DNA of 64,000 nt from Geofilum rhodophaeum (GTDB lineage: Bacteria > Bacteroidota > Bacteroidia > Bacteroidales > Marinilabiliaceae), in the NCBI RefSeq assembly GCF_002210225.1, contig NZ_MWUJ01000003.1:62001-126000 (forward strand). Direction: 5' to 3'. Under the pieces are notes generated by a model. The model had not been told where the DNA came from and did not search any database. It saw nothing but the letters and a program-made list of their open reading frames with translations. The position numbers and the translations under genes were made by a program. Below are positions 1-6,903 of this stretch, one piece after another (within the stretch, counting starts at the first letter, position 1; every line of letters begins with the position of its first letter).

Positions 1-308
1 TTAATGCGTTCCAATAAGGTTTCCACTGTGGCATCCTCTTCCACTACCACCATTTGCACTTTAAACCGATCGAGCAAATCTTTGGCTTTGGGACCAAAAT
101 CACCGGAGATGACCTTGCCTACACCCCACTCAACCATTAACTCGGAGACTTTAGTCCCGGCACCACCCTGCGCATCGGCAAAGTCATTTTTTTCAAAGAC
201 AAGGGCACCGTTGGCATGATCGTACACACAAAACCAGGCGGCCCTGCCAAAGCGCTTGTCAAATGCCGCCGAAAGATTGTTGCCGGCAGCTGTTATTACT
301 GTTTTCAT
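1..308 (-). CDS. NifX/NifB-type iron-molybdenum cofactor domain protein (3' end cut by window)
   Basis: Reading back from an ATG at 308 gives 102 residues that run off the window edge without a stop, so the C-terminus is missing. The start MKTVITAAGNNLSAAFDKRF and the later GVGKVISGDFGPKA match the dinitrogenase iron-molybdenum cofactor domain (PF02579), a small stand-alone domain common in anaerobes that do not fix nitrogen. Its role outside nitrogenase assembly is not settled; binding of an Fe-S or Mo-containing cluster is the usual guess. It lies 24 bp downstream of the DUF134 regulator gene on the same strand, a pairing seen in many genomes, so the two are probably cotranscribed from the promoter near 753-783. 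Confidence 0.8.
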   Translation of the reverse strand, partial: MKTVITAAGNNLSAAFDKRFGRAAWFCVYDHANGALVFEKNDFADAQGGAGTKVSELMVEWGVGKVISGDFGPKAKDLLDRFKVQMVVVEEDATVETLLERI

Positions 309-332
309 ATTTGCTGTATAATGTTTAAAAAA

Positions 333-737
333 TCAAGGTTCAATCAATTCTACAGACGAAGAGCCACATAAAGCACAGCGACTTCCATCTACCCCCTCGG
401 GCACCGAGTAACGGGCTTTGCACGAATTACAAACAAACCAGCTTTTATCCATCCAGGCATTGCCGTAAACAGCGACCAGGGGACGGGTCTCCACCAAGGC
501 CAGCGCCAACTTCTTACGCACCGATTGATAAATGCGGGCAAAGGTGGGGCGCGATACCCCCATCAGCTGCGATGCAGCCTGATGATCCAAGCCGTCGTAA
601 TCGGCCAGCTTCAAGGCCTCATACTCCTCATACAGCAATTCTACCGGCTTTCCGGTAAGCCCTTGATGGCCGTGCGGCCGATAGCCCTTAAAGCGCGGCG
701 GGGCAACTATTTTTCTCAGTCGTCGTGGTCGTGCCAT
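333..737 (-). CDS. DUF134 family DNA-binding protein with C-terminal zinc ribbon
   Basis: This 134-residue protein starts MARPRRLRKI, the hallmark opening of DUF134 (PF02001). A helix-turn-helix region resembling sigma-70 region 4 follows (LADYDGLDHQAASQLMGVSR, about residues 45-65). The C-terminus holds two cysteine pairs, CNSCKARY near residue 104 and CALCGSS near residue 120, which look like a zinc ribbon; some family members lack such an extension. It is upstream of and cotranscribed with the NifX-like gene. Its promoter contains a perfect inverted repeat between the -33 and -7 elements, so autoregulation is plausible. The family assignment is firm; the regulated genes and ligand are inference. 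Confidence 0.85.
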   Translation of the reverse strand: MARPRRLRKIVAPPRFKGYRPHGHQGLTGKPVELLYEEYEALKLADYDGLDHQAASQLMGVSRPTFARIYQSVRKKLALALVETRPLVAVYGNAWMDKSWFVCNSCKARYSVPEGVDGSRCALCGSSSVELIEP

Positions 738-752
738 GCATCAAATTTTATT

Positions 753-783
753 CAAAGTTATGAGAATAATCTCATAATGCAAA
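753..783 (-). promoter_or_regulatory. Promoter with operator-like dyad for the DUF134-NifX unit
   Basis: On the minus strand TTTG (783-780), 19 bp, then TAACTTTG (760-753) fits the Bacteroidota housekeeping promoter. Between the boxes lies an 8-bp perfect inverted repeat, TTATGAGA (758-765) and TCTCATAA (770-777) with a 4-nt spacer, overlapping the upstream edge of the -7 box. A repressor bound there would block RNA polymerase; the HTH protein encoded just downstream is the obvious candidate. Confidence 0.6.
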
Positions 784-850
784 ACAAATTTCACTAAAAG
801 CAAAGTCTAAAGTTTTGCCCCACTGCTTCCAAGTCACGTCATGCAAGGTC

Positions 851-881
851 TTTGGCCGGCAGAGTTTTTTTTATATTTTTG
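851..881 (+). promoter_or_regulatory. Promoter of the AbgT transporter gene
   Basis: TTTG (851-854), a 19-bp spacer and TATTTTTG (874-881) give a full match to the Bacteroidota -33/-7 pattern. It sits 45 bp before the ATG at 927, which supports that start over an in-frame codon at 852 that would lie upstream of transcription. Confidence 0.6.
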
Positions 882-926
882 CCTTCCGCCTTTTTCCCAC
901 CTCTTTTTTTAACCAAGCAATTGCCT

Positions 927-2462
927 ATGTCTGTCTCGACCAAAAAGAAAAAGTCTTTATTCGACTACTTTCTCAACTTCCTGGAAAAAGGAGGAAATGC
1001 CCTGCCCCACCCGGCTACCCTTTTTGCGCTGTTTGCTTTAGGTGTACTCCTGCTGTCGGTAGTGGGGCACTGGCTCAATTGGCAGGCCACGCATCCAGCC
1101 ACCGGGGAGGTCATATCTACGGTTAACCTGCTCTCGAAAGAAGGACTCAACCAGGTACTCAACCAAATGGTGGGCAACTTTACCAGCTTTGCCCCCCTGG
1201 GCATTGTACTGGTGGCCATGCTGGGTATAGGCATTGCGGAGACGAGCGGACTCATTGGCGTATTCATTCGCATGCTGGTTTTAAAAGCACCCAAGCGCAT
1301 TCTGACCTTTGTGGTGGTCTTTGCCGGCATCCTCTCCAATGCGGCCAGCGATATTGGCTACGTATTGCTGATTCCTTTGGCGGGGGTCATTTTTCAAGCC
1401 ATGGGACGCCACCCCATTGTGGGTATGGCCGCAGCTTTTGCCGGAGTGTCGGGTGGTTTCAGCGCCAACCTCATCATCGGCACCATCGATCCACTTTTGG
1501 CGGGACTCTCGCAGGAGGCCGCCCACATTTTGGATCCTGCCTACCATGTTAACCCTACCGCCAATTATTACTTTATGGTGGTATCTACCTTTCTGGTAGC
1601 TCTGTTGGGCACCTGGGTCACCGAAAAAATCATACAGCCCCGCTTTGGTACCTATCAGGGCGATGTGGTTCAGGAAACCATCGAAGCCCTCTCGCCCATC
1701 GAAAAAAAGGGCGTAAAGTGGAGCCTAGTGGTATTTGCAGGCTGGCTGGGGCTTATTTTGTTGGGACTGTTGCCCGAGAACGGGGTTCTGCGGGGACAAA
1801 ACGGGGGCCTGCTTTCCTCTCCGGTCATTAAGGGCATCATCACCTTCCTCTTTTTAATTACAGGCACCATGGGCGTGGTGTATGGGGTGGTCATCGGAAA
1901 ATTTAAAAACGACAGCGATGTGGCCAACGGCATGGCCAACAGCTTGAAAACCCTTTCACACTATATTGTTCTGGTGTTTTTTGCGGCTCAGTTTGTGGCC
2001 TATTTTAAATGGAGCAACCTGGGCGTGATTATGGCCATTACCGGTGCAGAGACTTTGATTCAAGCGAATTTAGGCGTTATCCCGCTGATGCTGCTCTTCA
2101 TTCTGCTGGCGGCCACAGTCAACATGCTCATGGGCAGCGCCTCGGCCAAATGGGCCATCATGGCGCCCATCTTTGTCCCCATATTTATGTTACTGGGCTA
2201 TTCGCCGGAACTGTCGCAGGCGGTGTACCGCATTGGCGATTCTGTAACCAACGTTATTTCACCCATGATGAGTTTCTTTGCCCTCATCATTGCTTACTTC
2301 CAAAAATACGACAGCAAGGCGGGACTGGGCACCATAATCGCCACCATGATCCCCTACTCCATTACCTTTTTCATTGGCTGGAGCATCTTACTCATCGCAT
2401 GGATTTTATTGGGAACGCCACTGGGACCAGGTGCCGGACTCTTTTATTCCCTGCCGGGATAA
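927..2462 (+). CDS. AbgT family transporter
   Basis: A 511-residue polytopic inner-membrane protein of normal family length. It opens MSVSTKKKKSLFDYFLNFLE and continues with the AbgT-type GNALPHPATLFALFAL segment, then about a dozen hydrophobic helices. The conserved loop ILSNAASDIGYVLLIPL and the late motif ATVNMLMGSASAKWAIMAPI are typical of the family (p-aminobenzoyl-glutamate importers; homologues MtrF and YdaH act as sulfonamide/p-aminobenzoate exporters). The substrate here is not fixed by sequence. No abgA/abgB hydrolase genes are adjacent, which slightly favours export or a different substrate. It is monocistronic, with a promoter at 851-881. The ATG at 927 is preferred because the upstream extension is phenylalanine-rich and precedes the likely transcription start. 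Confidence 0.9.
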   Translation: MSVSTKKKKSLFDYFLNFLEKGGNALPHPATLFALFALGVLLLSVVGHWLNWQATHPATGEVISTVNLLSKEGLNQVLNQMVGNFTSFAPLGIVLVAMLGIGIAETSGLIGVFIRMLVLKAPKRILTFVVVFAGILSNAASDIGYVLLIPLAGVIFQAMGRHPIVGMAAAFAGVSGGFSANLIIGTIDPLLAGLSQEAAHILDPAYHVNPTANYYFMVVSTFLVALLGTWVTEKIIQPRFGTYQGDVVQETIEALSPIEKKGVKWSLVVFAGWLGLILLGLLPENGVLRGQNGGLLSSPVIKGIITFLFLITGTMGVVYGVVIGKFKNDSDVANGMANSLKTLSHYIVLVFFAAQFVAYFKWSNLGVIMAITGAETLIQANLGVIPLMLLFILLAATVNMLMGSASAKWAIMAPIFVPIFMLLGYSPELSQAVYRIGDSVTNVISPMMSFFALIIAYFQKYDSKAGLGTIIATMIPYSITFFIGWSILLIAWILLGTPLGPGAGLFYSLPG

Positions 2463-2502
2463 TGTGCAGGGGAATAAGGTTTTAACACAGCTCTTCAAAA
2501 TT

Positions 2503-2538
2503 AAAAAAGCGGCAGCACCCTCCCGGGTACTGCCGCTT
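2503..2538 (-). terminator. Intrinsic terminator for the YegP-like gene, possibly bidirectional
   Basis: AAGCGGCAG (2507-2515) and CTGCCGCTT (2530-2538) form a perfect 9-bp stem around a 14-nt loop that itself contains CCCGGG. Read on the minus strand, the stem is followed by a run of T (complement of 2503-2508), so it works best for the minus-strand gene ending at 2561. It also lies 45 bp after the abgT-type stop codon. Confidence 0.7.
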
Positions 2539-2560
2539 CGCTATTACAAACAGACGCCCT

Positions 2561-2896
2561 CTAAAGATAAATACTCACATCCTCCTCTTCGGCCTTATAT
2601 ACATGTTCACGCACCGCATTGATGTGCTGCACACATTCGTGTTTGCTGCTGAAAGGAGCGCTCATAGCCAGCAAATGACCATCCCTGCTGCGCAAATGAA
2701 ACAAGTAACGTCCACTATCCGTCTGCCAACGATCCACCTCCACCTTATCTTCCACCTGTTTCCTCAAATGCTCAATTCCTTTTTTACATTGCGCCTTGGT
2801 GGCGAAACGGGGGCTCCACAAGATCTGTTTGCCTTGTGCATCCTTTAAGTAAAACTGATAGGCCCCCTCCGGCTTTCTGGAAATTACAAACTTCAT
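2561..2896 (-). CDS. YegP family protein (two DUF1508 repeats)
   Basis: A 111-residue protein, the usual length for the YegP family. It consists of two DUF1508 units. The first opens MKFVISRKPEGAYQFYLKDA and the second contains WQTDSGRYLFHLRSRDGHLL; each has a polar strand pair followed by a short helix with conserved C or K positions (ATKAQCKKGIEHL, SSKHECVQHINAV). The molecular function of the family is unknown. The ATG at 2896 is chosen because AGGAGC precedes it at the right distance; a longer frame reaching 2977 lacks this. It is followed by a strong hairpin terminator at 2503-2538. Confidence 0.88.
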   Translation of the reverse strand: MKFVISRKPEGAYQFYLKDAQGKQILWSPRFATKAQCKKGIEHLRKQVEDKVEVDRWQTDSGRYLFHLRSRDGHLLAMSAPFSSKHECVQHINAVREHVYKAEEEDVSIYL

Positions 2897-3075
2897 AGCT
2901 CCTGGTTTTTTATAGGTAAAGAATGAATGCGCAACTTTTATTTGGTAAGTCTGCGTAGTATAAGTTACAAAAATCAAGAGGCCTTGTCAACTTGTAAATG
3001 AAAATAAATTGACAAAAATCAATATTTTTTAACAACCAGACAACCGGGAAAAGCTCAACAAAACGCAGGGGCAGC

Positions 3076-3106
3076 TTGCATTGATTTTATTTTAAGCATA
3101 CATTTG
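3076..3106 (+). promoter_or_regulatory. Promoter of the XRE-S24 gene and probably menA-menC
   Basis: TTG (3076-3078), a 20-bp spacer and TACATTTG (3099-3106) match the Bacteroidota pattern, ending 28 bp before the ATG at 3135. Confidence 0.5.
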
Positions 3107-3134
3107 TTTTTATTATAAACAAAACACTGTAAAA

Positions 3135-3932
3135 ATGCATTTTGCCGCCAACCTTAAGCTGCTGCGCAAGCGCAAAAAACTGACACAGGACGACCTGGCA
3201 CGACTAACCGGCAGCAAGCGCACCAGCATCAACAATTACGAGAATCAGATTGCTGCACCACCATTGGATATGCTTTTGCGCTTCTCCGACTACTTCAACA
3301 TTTCGATAGACACCCTGGTACGTATGGATTTAAACAGCTTGTCGGGTGCCCAACTCTACGAGCTGGAAAACGGCAACGACGTGTATTTAAAAGGCAGCAA
3401 ACTGCGGCTGCTGACCGCAACGGTGGGGCCCGATAACGAGGAAAACATAGAATTGGTGCCCGAAAAAGCCAAAGCGGGCTACCTCACGGGCTTTGCCGAT
3501 CCGGAGTACATGGGCTCCCTGCCGGTCTTCCGCCTGCCCTTTCTGGACCCGGTTAAGAAATACCGTACTTTTCAGATCAGCGGCGACTCCATGCTGCCGG
3601 TGCCGCACGGCGCCTGGGTAACGGGAGAGTTTGTGGCCGACTGGACCGCATTGAAGGACGGGGAGGCCTGTATCTTGTTCACGCTCAACGAGGGACTCAG
3701 CTTCAAGCGCATCGAAAACCACCTAAAGACCCGGGGCTTGCTGCGCTGCATCTCCCTGAATCCGCTCTACGAGCCCTACGACCTGCCCCTTAGTGAGCTG
3801 CGTGAAGTGTGGCGCTTTGTTCACTACATCAGTCCCGAGTTACCTCATAAGGACCTGGAAATGCATCAGGTAGCCCGGGCCTTAGACGACCTGCGCAGAG
3901 ATGTGGGCGACATCAAGGCCAAACTCCGTTGA
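3135..3932 (+). CDS. XRE-family regulator with S24 (LexA/CI-like) peptidase domain
   Basis: A 265-residue regulator. The N-terminal Cro/CI-type HTH (residues about 4-62, with RKRKKLTQDDLARLTGSKRT) is followed by a C-terminal S24 domain. That domain shows the catalytic Ser in ISGDSMLPV (about residue 153), the Lys in LSFKRIEN (about 190) and a possible Ala-Gly self-cleavage site in AKAGYLTGF (about 113). Such proteins act as repressors that can be inactivated by autocleavage or by ligand or partner binding. It is followed after 31 bp by menA and then menC on the same strand, so it may be cotranscribed with quinone genes. Whether it controls them or a stress response cannot be told from the sequence. 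It is not LexA itself, whose HTH is of a different type. Confidence 0.85.
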   Translation: MHFAANLKLLRKRKKLTQDDLARLTGSKRTSINNYENQIAAPPLDMLLRFSDYFNISIDTLVRMDLNSLSGAQLYELENGNDVYLKGSKLRLLTATVGPDNEENIELVPEKAKAGYLTGFADPEYMGSLPVFRLPFLDPVKKYRTFQISGDSMLPVPHGAWVTGEFVADWTALKDGEACILFTLNEGLSFKRIENHLKTRGLLRCISLNPLYEPYDLPLSELREVWRFVHYISPELPHKDLEMHQVARALDDLRRDVGDIKAKLR

Positions 3933-3963
3933 AATTGCTAATTTTGTGCAAAATAAAAGGACT

Positions 3964-4866
3964 ATGACTTTGCTGAAAGCCTGGATGATTTCCCTGCGCC
4001 TGCGCACCCTGCCATTGGCCCTCTCCACCATCTTTATGGGCAGTATTGTAGCTGCCTGGCAAGGAGTATTCCGGACCGAAATTCTGGTTTGGGCAGCACT
4101 CACCACGCTGTTTTTACAAATCCTCTCTAATTTGGCCAACGACTACGGCGATGCGGTTTCCGGAGCCGACGGGGTCGACAGACTGGGTCCCCAACGCATG
4201 ATTCAGAGTGGCGTCATCAGCCTGAAACAAATGAAACGGGCGGTGGGACTTTGTGCCTTATTGGCTTTGGTGGCGGGACTGCGGCTGCTGCACCTGGCCT
4301 TTGAGGGGGCGCTGCTTCAGGCGCTTTTGTTTTTAGGTTTGGGTTTGGCTGCCATTGCTGCAGCCATCCGTTATACGGTTGGGAGCAGTCCCTATGGCTA
4401 TCGTGGACTGGGCGATGCCTATGTTTTTGTCTTTTTTGGCTTGTTGGGCGTTGCGGGCACCTACTACCTGCACGGAGAAAGCTGGGACTGGAAGGTGCTG
4501 CTTCCGGCCGCCAGTATTGGTTTTTTCAGTGCCGGCGTACTGAACCTGAACAACCTGCGCGATGAGGAAAGCGACCGCAAAGCCAATAAAATAACGCTGA
4601 TAGTACGGCGCGGCCGCCAATGGGGCAACTGGTACCACCTGGGGCTCCTCAGCGCCGGGTGGCTGGCCTTTGCAAGCTACGCCTGGCTGAGTGGACAACC
4701 GACCCGCTTTTGGCCCGTCATTTTTGCCCTGCCTTTTTTTATGCGCTCTGTTCTGCAGCCCTTCCACAATTACCGCCCCGGAGGACTGGACAAGGAACTG
4801 CGCAACCTGTCGCTGAGCACCCTGCTCTTTGTGGCACTCAGCGCCCTTGTCCTTTTCCTCTCTTAA
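3964..4866 (+). CDS. menA: 1,4-dihydroxy-2-naphthoate polyprenyltransferase
   Basis: MenA attaches the polyprenyl tail to DHNA to give demethylmenaquinone at the inner membrane. The 300-residue protein has the UbiA fold signature: the first aspartate-rich motif NDYGDAVSGAD (about residues 59-69, before the GPQRMIQSG loop typical of MenA) and the second, NLRDEESDRKANK (about 199-211). About eight or nine hydrophobic helices surround them. The ATG at 3964 gives the standard MenA beginning MTLLKAWMISLRLRTLPLA; an upstream in-frame codon at 3901 lies inside the preceding gene. It is followed 15 bp later by menC. Confidence 0.93.
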   Translation: MTLLKAWMISLRLRTLPLALSTIFMGSIVAAWQGVFRTEILVWAALTTLFLQILSNLANDYGDAVSGADGVDRLGPQRMIQSGVISLKQMKRAVGLCALLALVAGLRLLHLAFEGALLQALLFLGLGLAAIAAAIRYTVGSSPYGYRGLGDAYVFVFFGLLGVAGTYYLHGESWDWKVLLPAASIGFFSAGVLNLNNLRDEESDRKANKITLIVRRGRQWGNWYHLGLLSAGWLAFASYAWLSGQPTRFWPVIFALPFFMRSVLQPFHNYRPGGLDKELRNLSLSTLLFVALSALVLFLS

Positions 4867-4881
4867 AAATATCCCTTGCTT

Positions 4882-5925
4882 ATGTACCAGGCCAGCAGCC
4901 ATAAATATCCCCTGCATTTTAAAGAACCCGGCGGCACCTCACGCGGGGTGCTTCAGCAAAAGACCAGTTGGTTTATTGAAGTGTGGGACAGTGAGCGACC
5001 GGAGCATAAGGGCCTGGGAGAGTGTTCCATCCTGCCCAACTTGAGCAGGGACGACCGACCGGGACTGGAGCAAAAAATACAATGGTGCTGTACCCACATC
5101 AATGAGCTGGCCGCAAACTTTCATGAGGAGCTGGAAGACTGGCCGGCCTTGCGTTTTGCCCTGGAAATGGCCTTTAGGGATTTGCTGCAGGGGGGCCGGC
5201 AACGCTGGTTCGAATCGCCTTTTACGCGAGGCGAAAGCAGCATCCTCACTAACGGATTGATTTGGATGGGCGAAGCGCCGACCATGCAAAGGCGCATTGA
5301 AGAGAAATTGGAGGCGGGCTTTTCTTGTCTCAAACTTAAAATCGGGGCCCTGAATTTTGAGGAAGAATTGCGTTTGTTTCGGGGACTGCGCAGGAACTTT
5401 TCTGCGGAGCGCCTGGAATTGCGCGTTGATGCCAATGGGGCCTTCTCGCCAGAGGAAGCACCCAGGGTGCTGGCCCAGCTGGCCGACTTGCACATTCACT
5501 CCATTGAGCAACCCATAGCGGCGGGTCAGTGGCAGGAAATGGCACGACTTTGTGAAGAAAGTCCGCTGCCCATCGCCCTCGACGAAGAACTGATTGGTCT
5601 GCACAAGGAAGCGCTTCGCCTGGACATGCTGAATACCATCCGCCCCCATTTCCTCATCCTCAAACCCAGTCTCACCGGCGGTTTTGCCAGCTCCAACCAC
5701 TGGATTCAACTGGCGCGAAAAATGGGGAGCGACTATTGGGTGACTTCGGCTCTGGAGAGCAATGTGGGACTGAATGCCATTGCTCAGTGGACGGCCACCT
5801 TGAACAATCCGCTGCCGCAGGGACTCGGTACGGGCCAGGTTTTCACCAACAATGTGGACAGTCCGCTTTACCTGCAGGGTTCCCGCTTGTATTACGAGGC
5901 TGGCGAGGGCGGCTTACCCGCCTGA
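4882..5925 (+). CDS. menC: o-Succinylbenzoate synthase
   Basis: MenC dehydrates SHCHC to o-succinylbenzoate in menaquinone synthesis. The 347-residue protein is of the enolase superfamily: capping domain first, then a barrel. Visible are the second-strand lysine motif CLKLKIGA (about residue 150) and metal ligands LRVDANGAF (Asp, about 180), SIEQPI (Glu) and ALDEELIG (Asp). The lysine in LILKPSLTGG (about residue 255) serves on the opposite face. The ATG at 4882 is preferred to a TTG two codons earlier. Its 3' end overlaps the convergent bfd-like gene by 34 bp, an arrangement that could allow antisense interference between the two transcripts. Confidence 0.93.
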   Translation: MYQASSHKYPLHFKEPGGTSRGVLQQKTSWFIEVWDSERPEHKGLGECSILPNLSRDDRPGLEQKIQWCCTHINELAANFHEELEDWPALRFALEMAFRDLLQGGRQRWFESPFTRGESSILTNGLIWMGEAPTMQRRIEEKLEAGFSCLKLKIGALNFEEELRLFRGLRRNFSAERLELRVDANGAFSPEEAPRVLAQLADLHIHSIEQPIAAGQWQEMARLCEESPLPIALDEELIGLHKEALRLDMLNTIRPHFLILKPSLTGGFASSNHWIQLARKMGSDYWVTSALESNVGLNAIAQWTATLNNPLPQGLGTGQVFTNNVDSPLYLQGSRLYYEAGEGGLPA

Positions 5926-6134
5926 TCCCAGTCGATCTCCTGCTGGGGATTGGGGTCCACCACTTTATTTCGCTCCAAAATCACTTTGAGCGCGGGCTTG
6001 CAGCGCCCACAGGACATGCCGGCACCGGTGCGCAGCATCAGCTTACTCAAATCCGTTATTTTACGTTGGGCAATGGCAGCAATCAGTTTCTGCTCAGTAA
6101 CGCCGTTGCAATTGCAGACAAAAGAGGGACTCAT
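5892..6134 (-). CDS. BFD-like [2Fe-2S] protein at the end of the thi operon
   Basis: An 80-residue protein with the bacterioferritin-associated-ferredoxin-like fold (PF04324). Cysteines CNC near residue 7 and CGRC near residue 42 are spaced as in [2Fe-2S] BFD domains, and the helix-turn segment VTEQKLIAAIAQ fits. Such domains pass electrons or deliver clusters. It lies only 9 bp after the thiF stop on the same strand, so it is probably the last gene of the thiamin operon. There it could serve the radical-SAM enzymes ThiC and ThiH or sulfur transfer to ThiS; that role is inference. It overlaps the 3' end of menC. Confidence 0.8.
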   Translation of the reverse strand: MSPSFVCNCNGVTEQKLIAAIAQRKITDLSKLMLRTGAGMSCGRCKPALKVILERNKVVDPNPQQEIDWDQAGKPPSPAS

Positions 6135-6143
6135 AAATTGGCA

Positions 6144-6842
6144 TCAGTGGGACCACAAAACGGACAAGTCCACGGTGCGGTCCTGGTTGTTCAGGGCGTC
6201 AAAGATCCATAATTTTCCGGCCAAAACCTCACCCTGTCCCGTAATAATCTTCACCACCTCCAAGGCCTGACGTGTACCCACCAAACCCGGAAGGGGCCCC
6301 ATCACGCCGGGAGGACCGGCGCCCCATTCAGGCGATTCGGGATACAAATGGCGGTAGCCCCCTGCCCCACCGTAGTGAAATACGGATACTTGTCCCCCCC
6401 AGCCCTCGGCCGACCCATAGACAAAGGGCAGGCGAAGTCGTTCACAGGCGGCATCCAGCGCATAGCGGGCCGCAAAATTGTCGGTAGCGTCGGCCACCAC
6501 TTCAAAGCCCCGGAGACTGTCCACCGTATTGCTTGCCTCCAAACGCCGATTGAGGACGGTAAGCCGACAATCGGGATTCAGCGAACGGATTTTTTCGGCA
6601 GCAACCTGGGTCTTCAATGCACCCAGATGCCGTGGCTCATAGAGCAGTTGGCGATTCAGGTTGCTTTCCGACACCACATCGAAATCTACAATTCCCAGGT
6701 GACCCACCCCAGCCGCCGCCAGATAAAGCAGCAAAGCGGAACCGAGTCCCCCAGCCCCTGCCACCAGGACCGACGAACGGGCCAAAAGTTTTTGGTGGTG
6801 GGTGGTGAAACCGGGCAGCAACAAATGTCGGGCGTAACGCAT
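6144..6842 (-). CDS. thiF: ThiF/MoeB-family adenylyltransferase lacking the usual cysteines
   Basis: ThiF adenylates the C-terminal glycine of ThiS before sulfur transfer. The 232-residue protein has the E1-like Rossmann motif VLVAGAGGLGS (about residues 27-37), the nucleotide-binding FDVVSESNLNRQLLY and the catalytic Asp region VADATDNFAAR. It is shorter than E. coli ThiF (about 250). It contains only two cysteines, neither in a CxxC pair, so the zinc site and the active-site cysteine that forms the persulfide link in E. coli are absent; at that position the sequence is GPPGVMGPLPG. The ATG at 6842 begins MRYARHLLLPG as in the family; an upstream extension would run back into the thiH gene. 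Function is assigned by operon context between thiH and the BFD gene. Confidence 0.85.
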   Translation of the reverse strand: MRYARHLLLPGFTTHHQKLLARSSVLVAGAGGLGSALLLYLAAAGVGHLGIVDFDVVSESNLNRQLLYEPRHLGALKTQVAAEKIRSLNPDCRLTVLNRRLEASNTVDSLRGFEVVADATDNFAARYALDAACERLRLPFVYGSAEGWGGQVSVFHYGGAGGYRHLYPESPEWGAGPPGVMGPLPGLVGTRQALEVVKIITGQGEVLAGKLWIFDALNNQDRTVDLSVLWSH

Positions 6843-6903
6843 CGTTATAATTTTAAAGATTTCAACAGCAAGCAGACTTGTTCCCAGGCTGCCAACCATT
6901 ATC

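Noticed and set aside
852-926. 25-codon N-terminal extension of the AbgT protein
   Set aside because: It lies in or before the -7 box at 874-881 and reads as a Phe-rich, non-conserved stretch; the ATG at 927 gives the family start.
4333-4917. 194-codon minus-strand frame opposite menA
   Set aside because: Overlaps menA completely and shows no protein-like motif.
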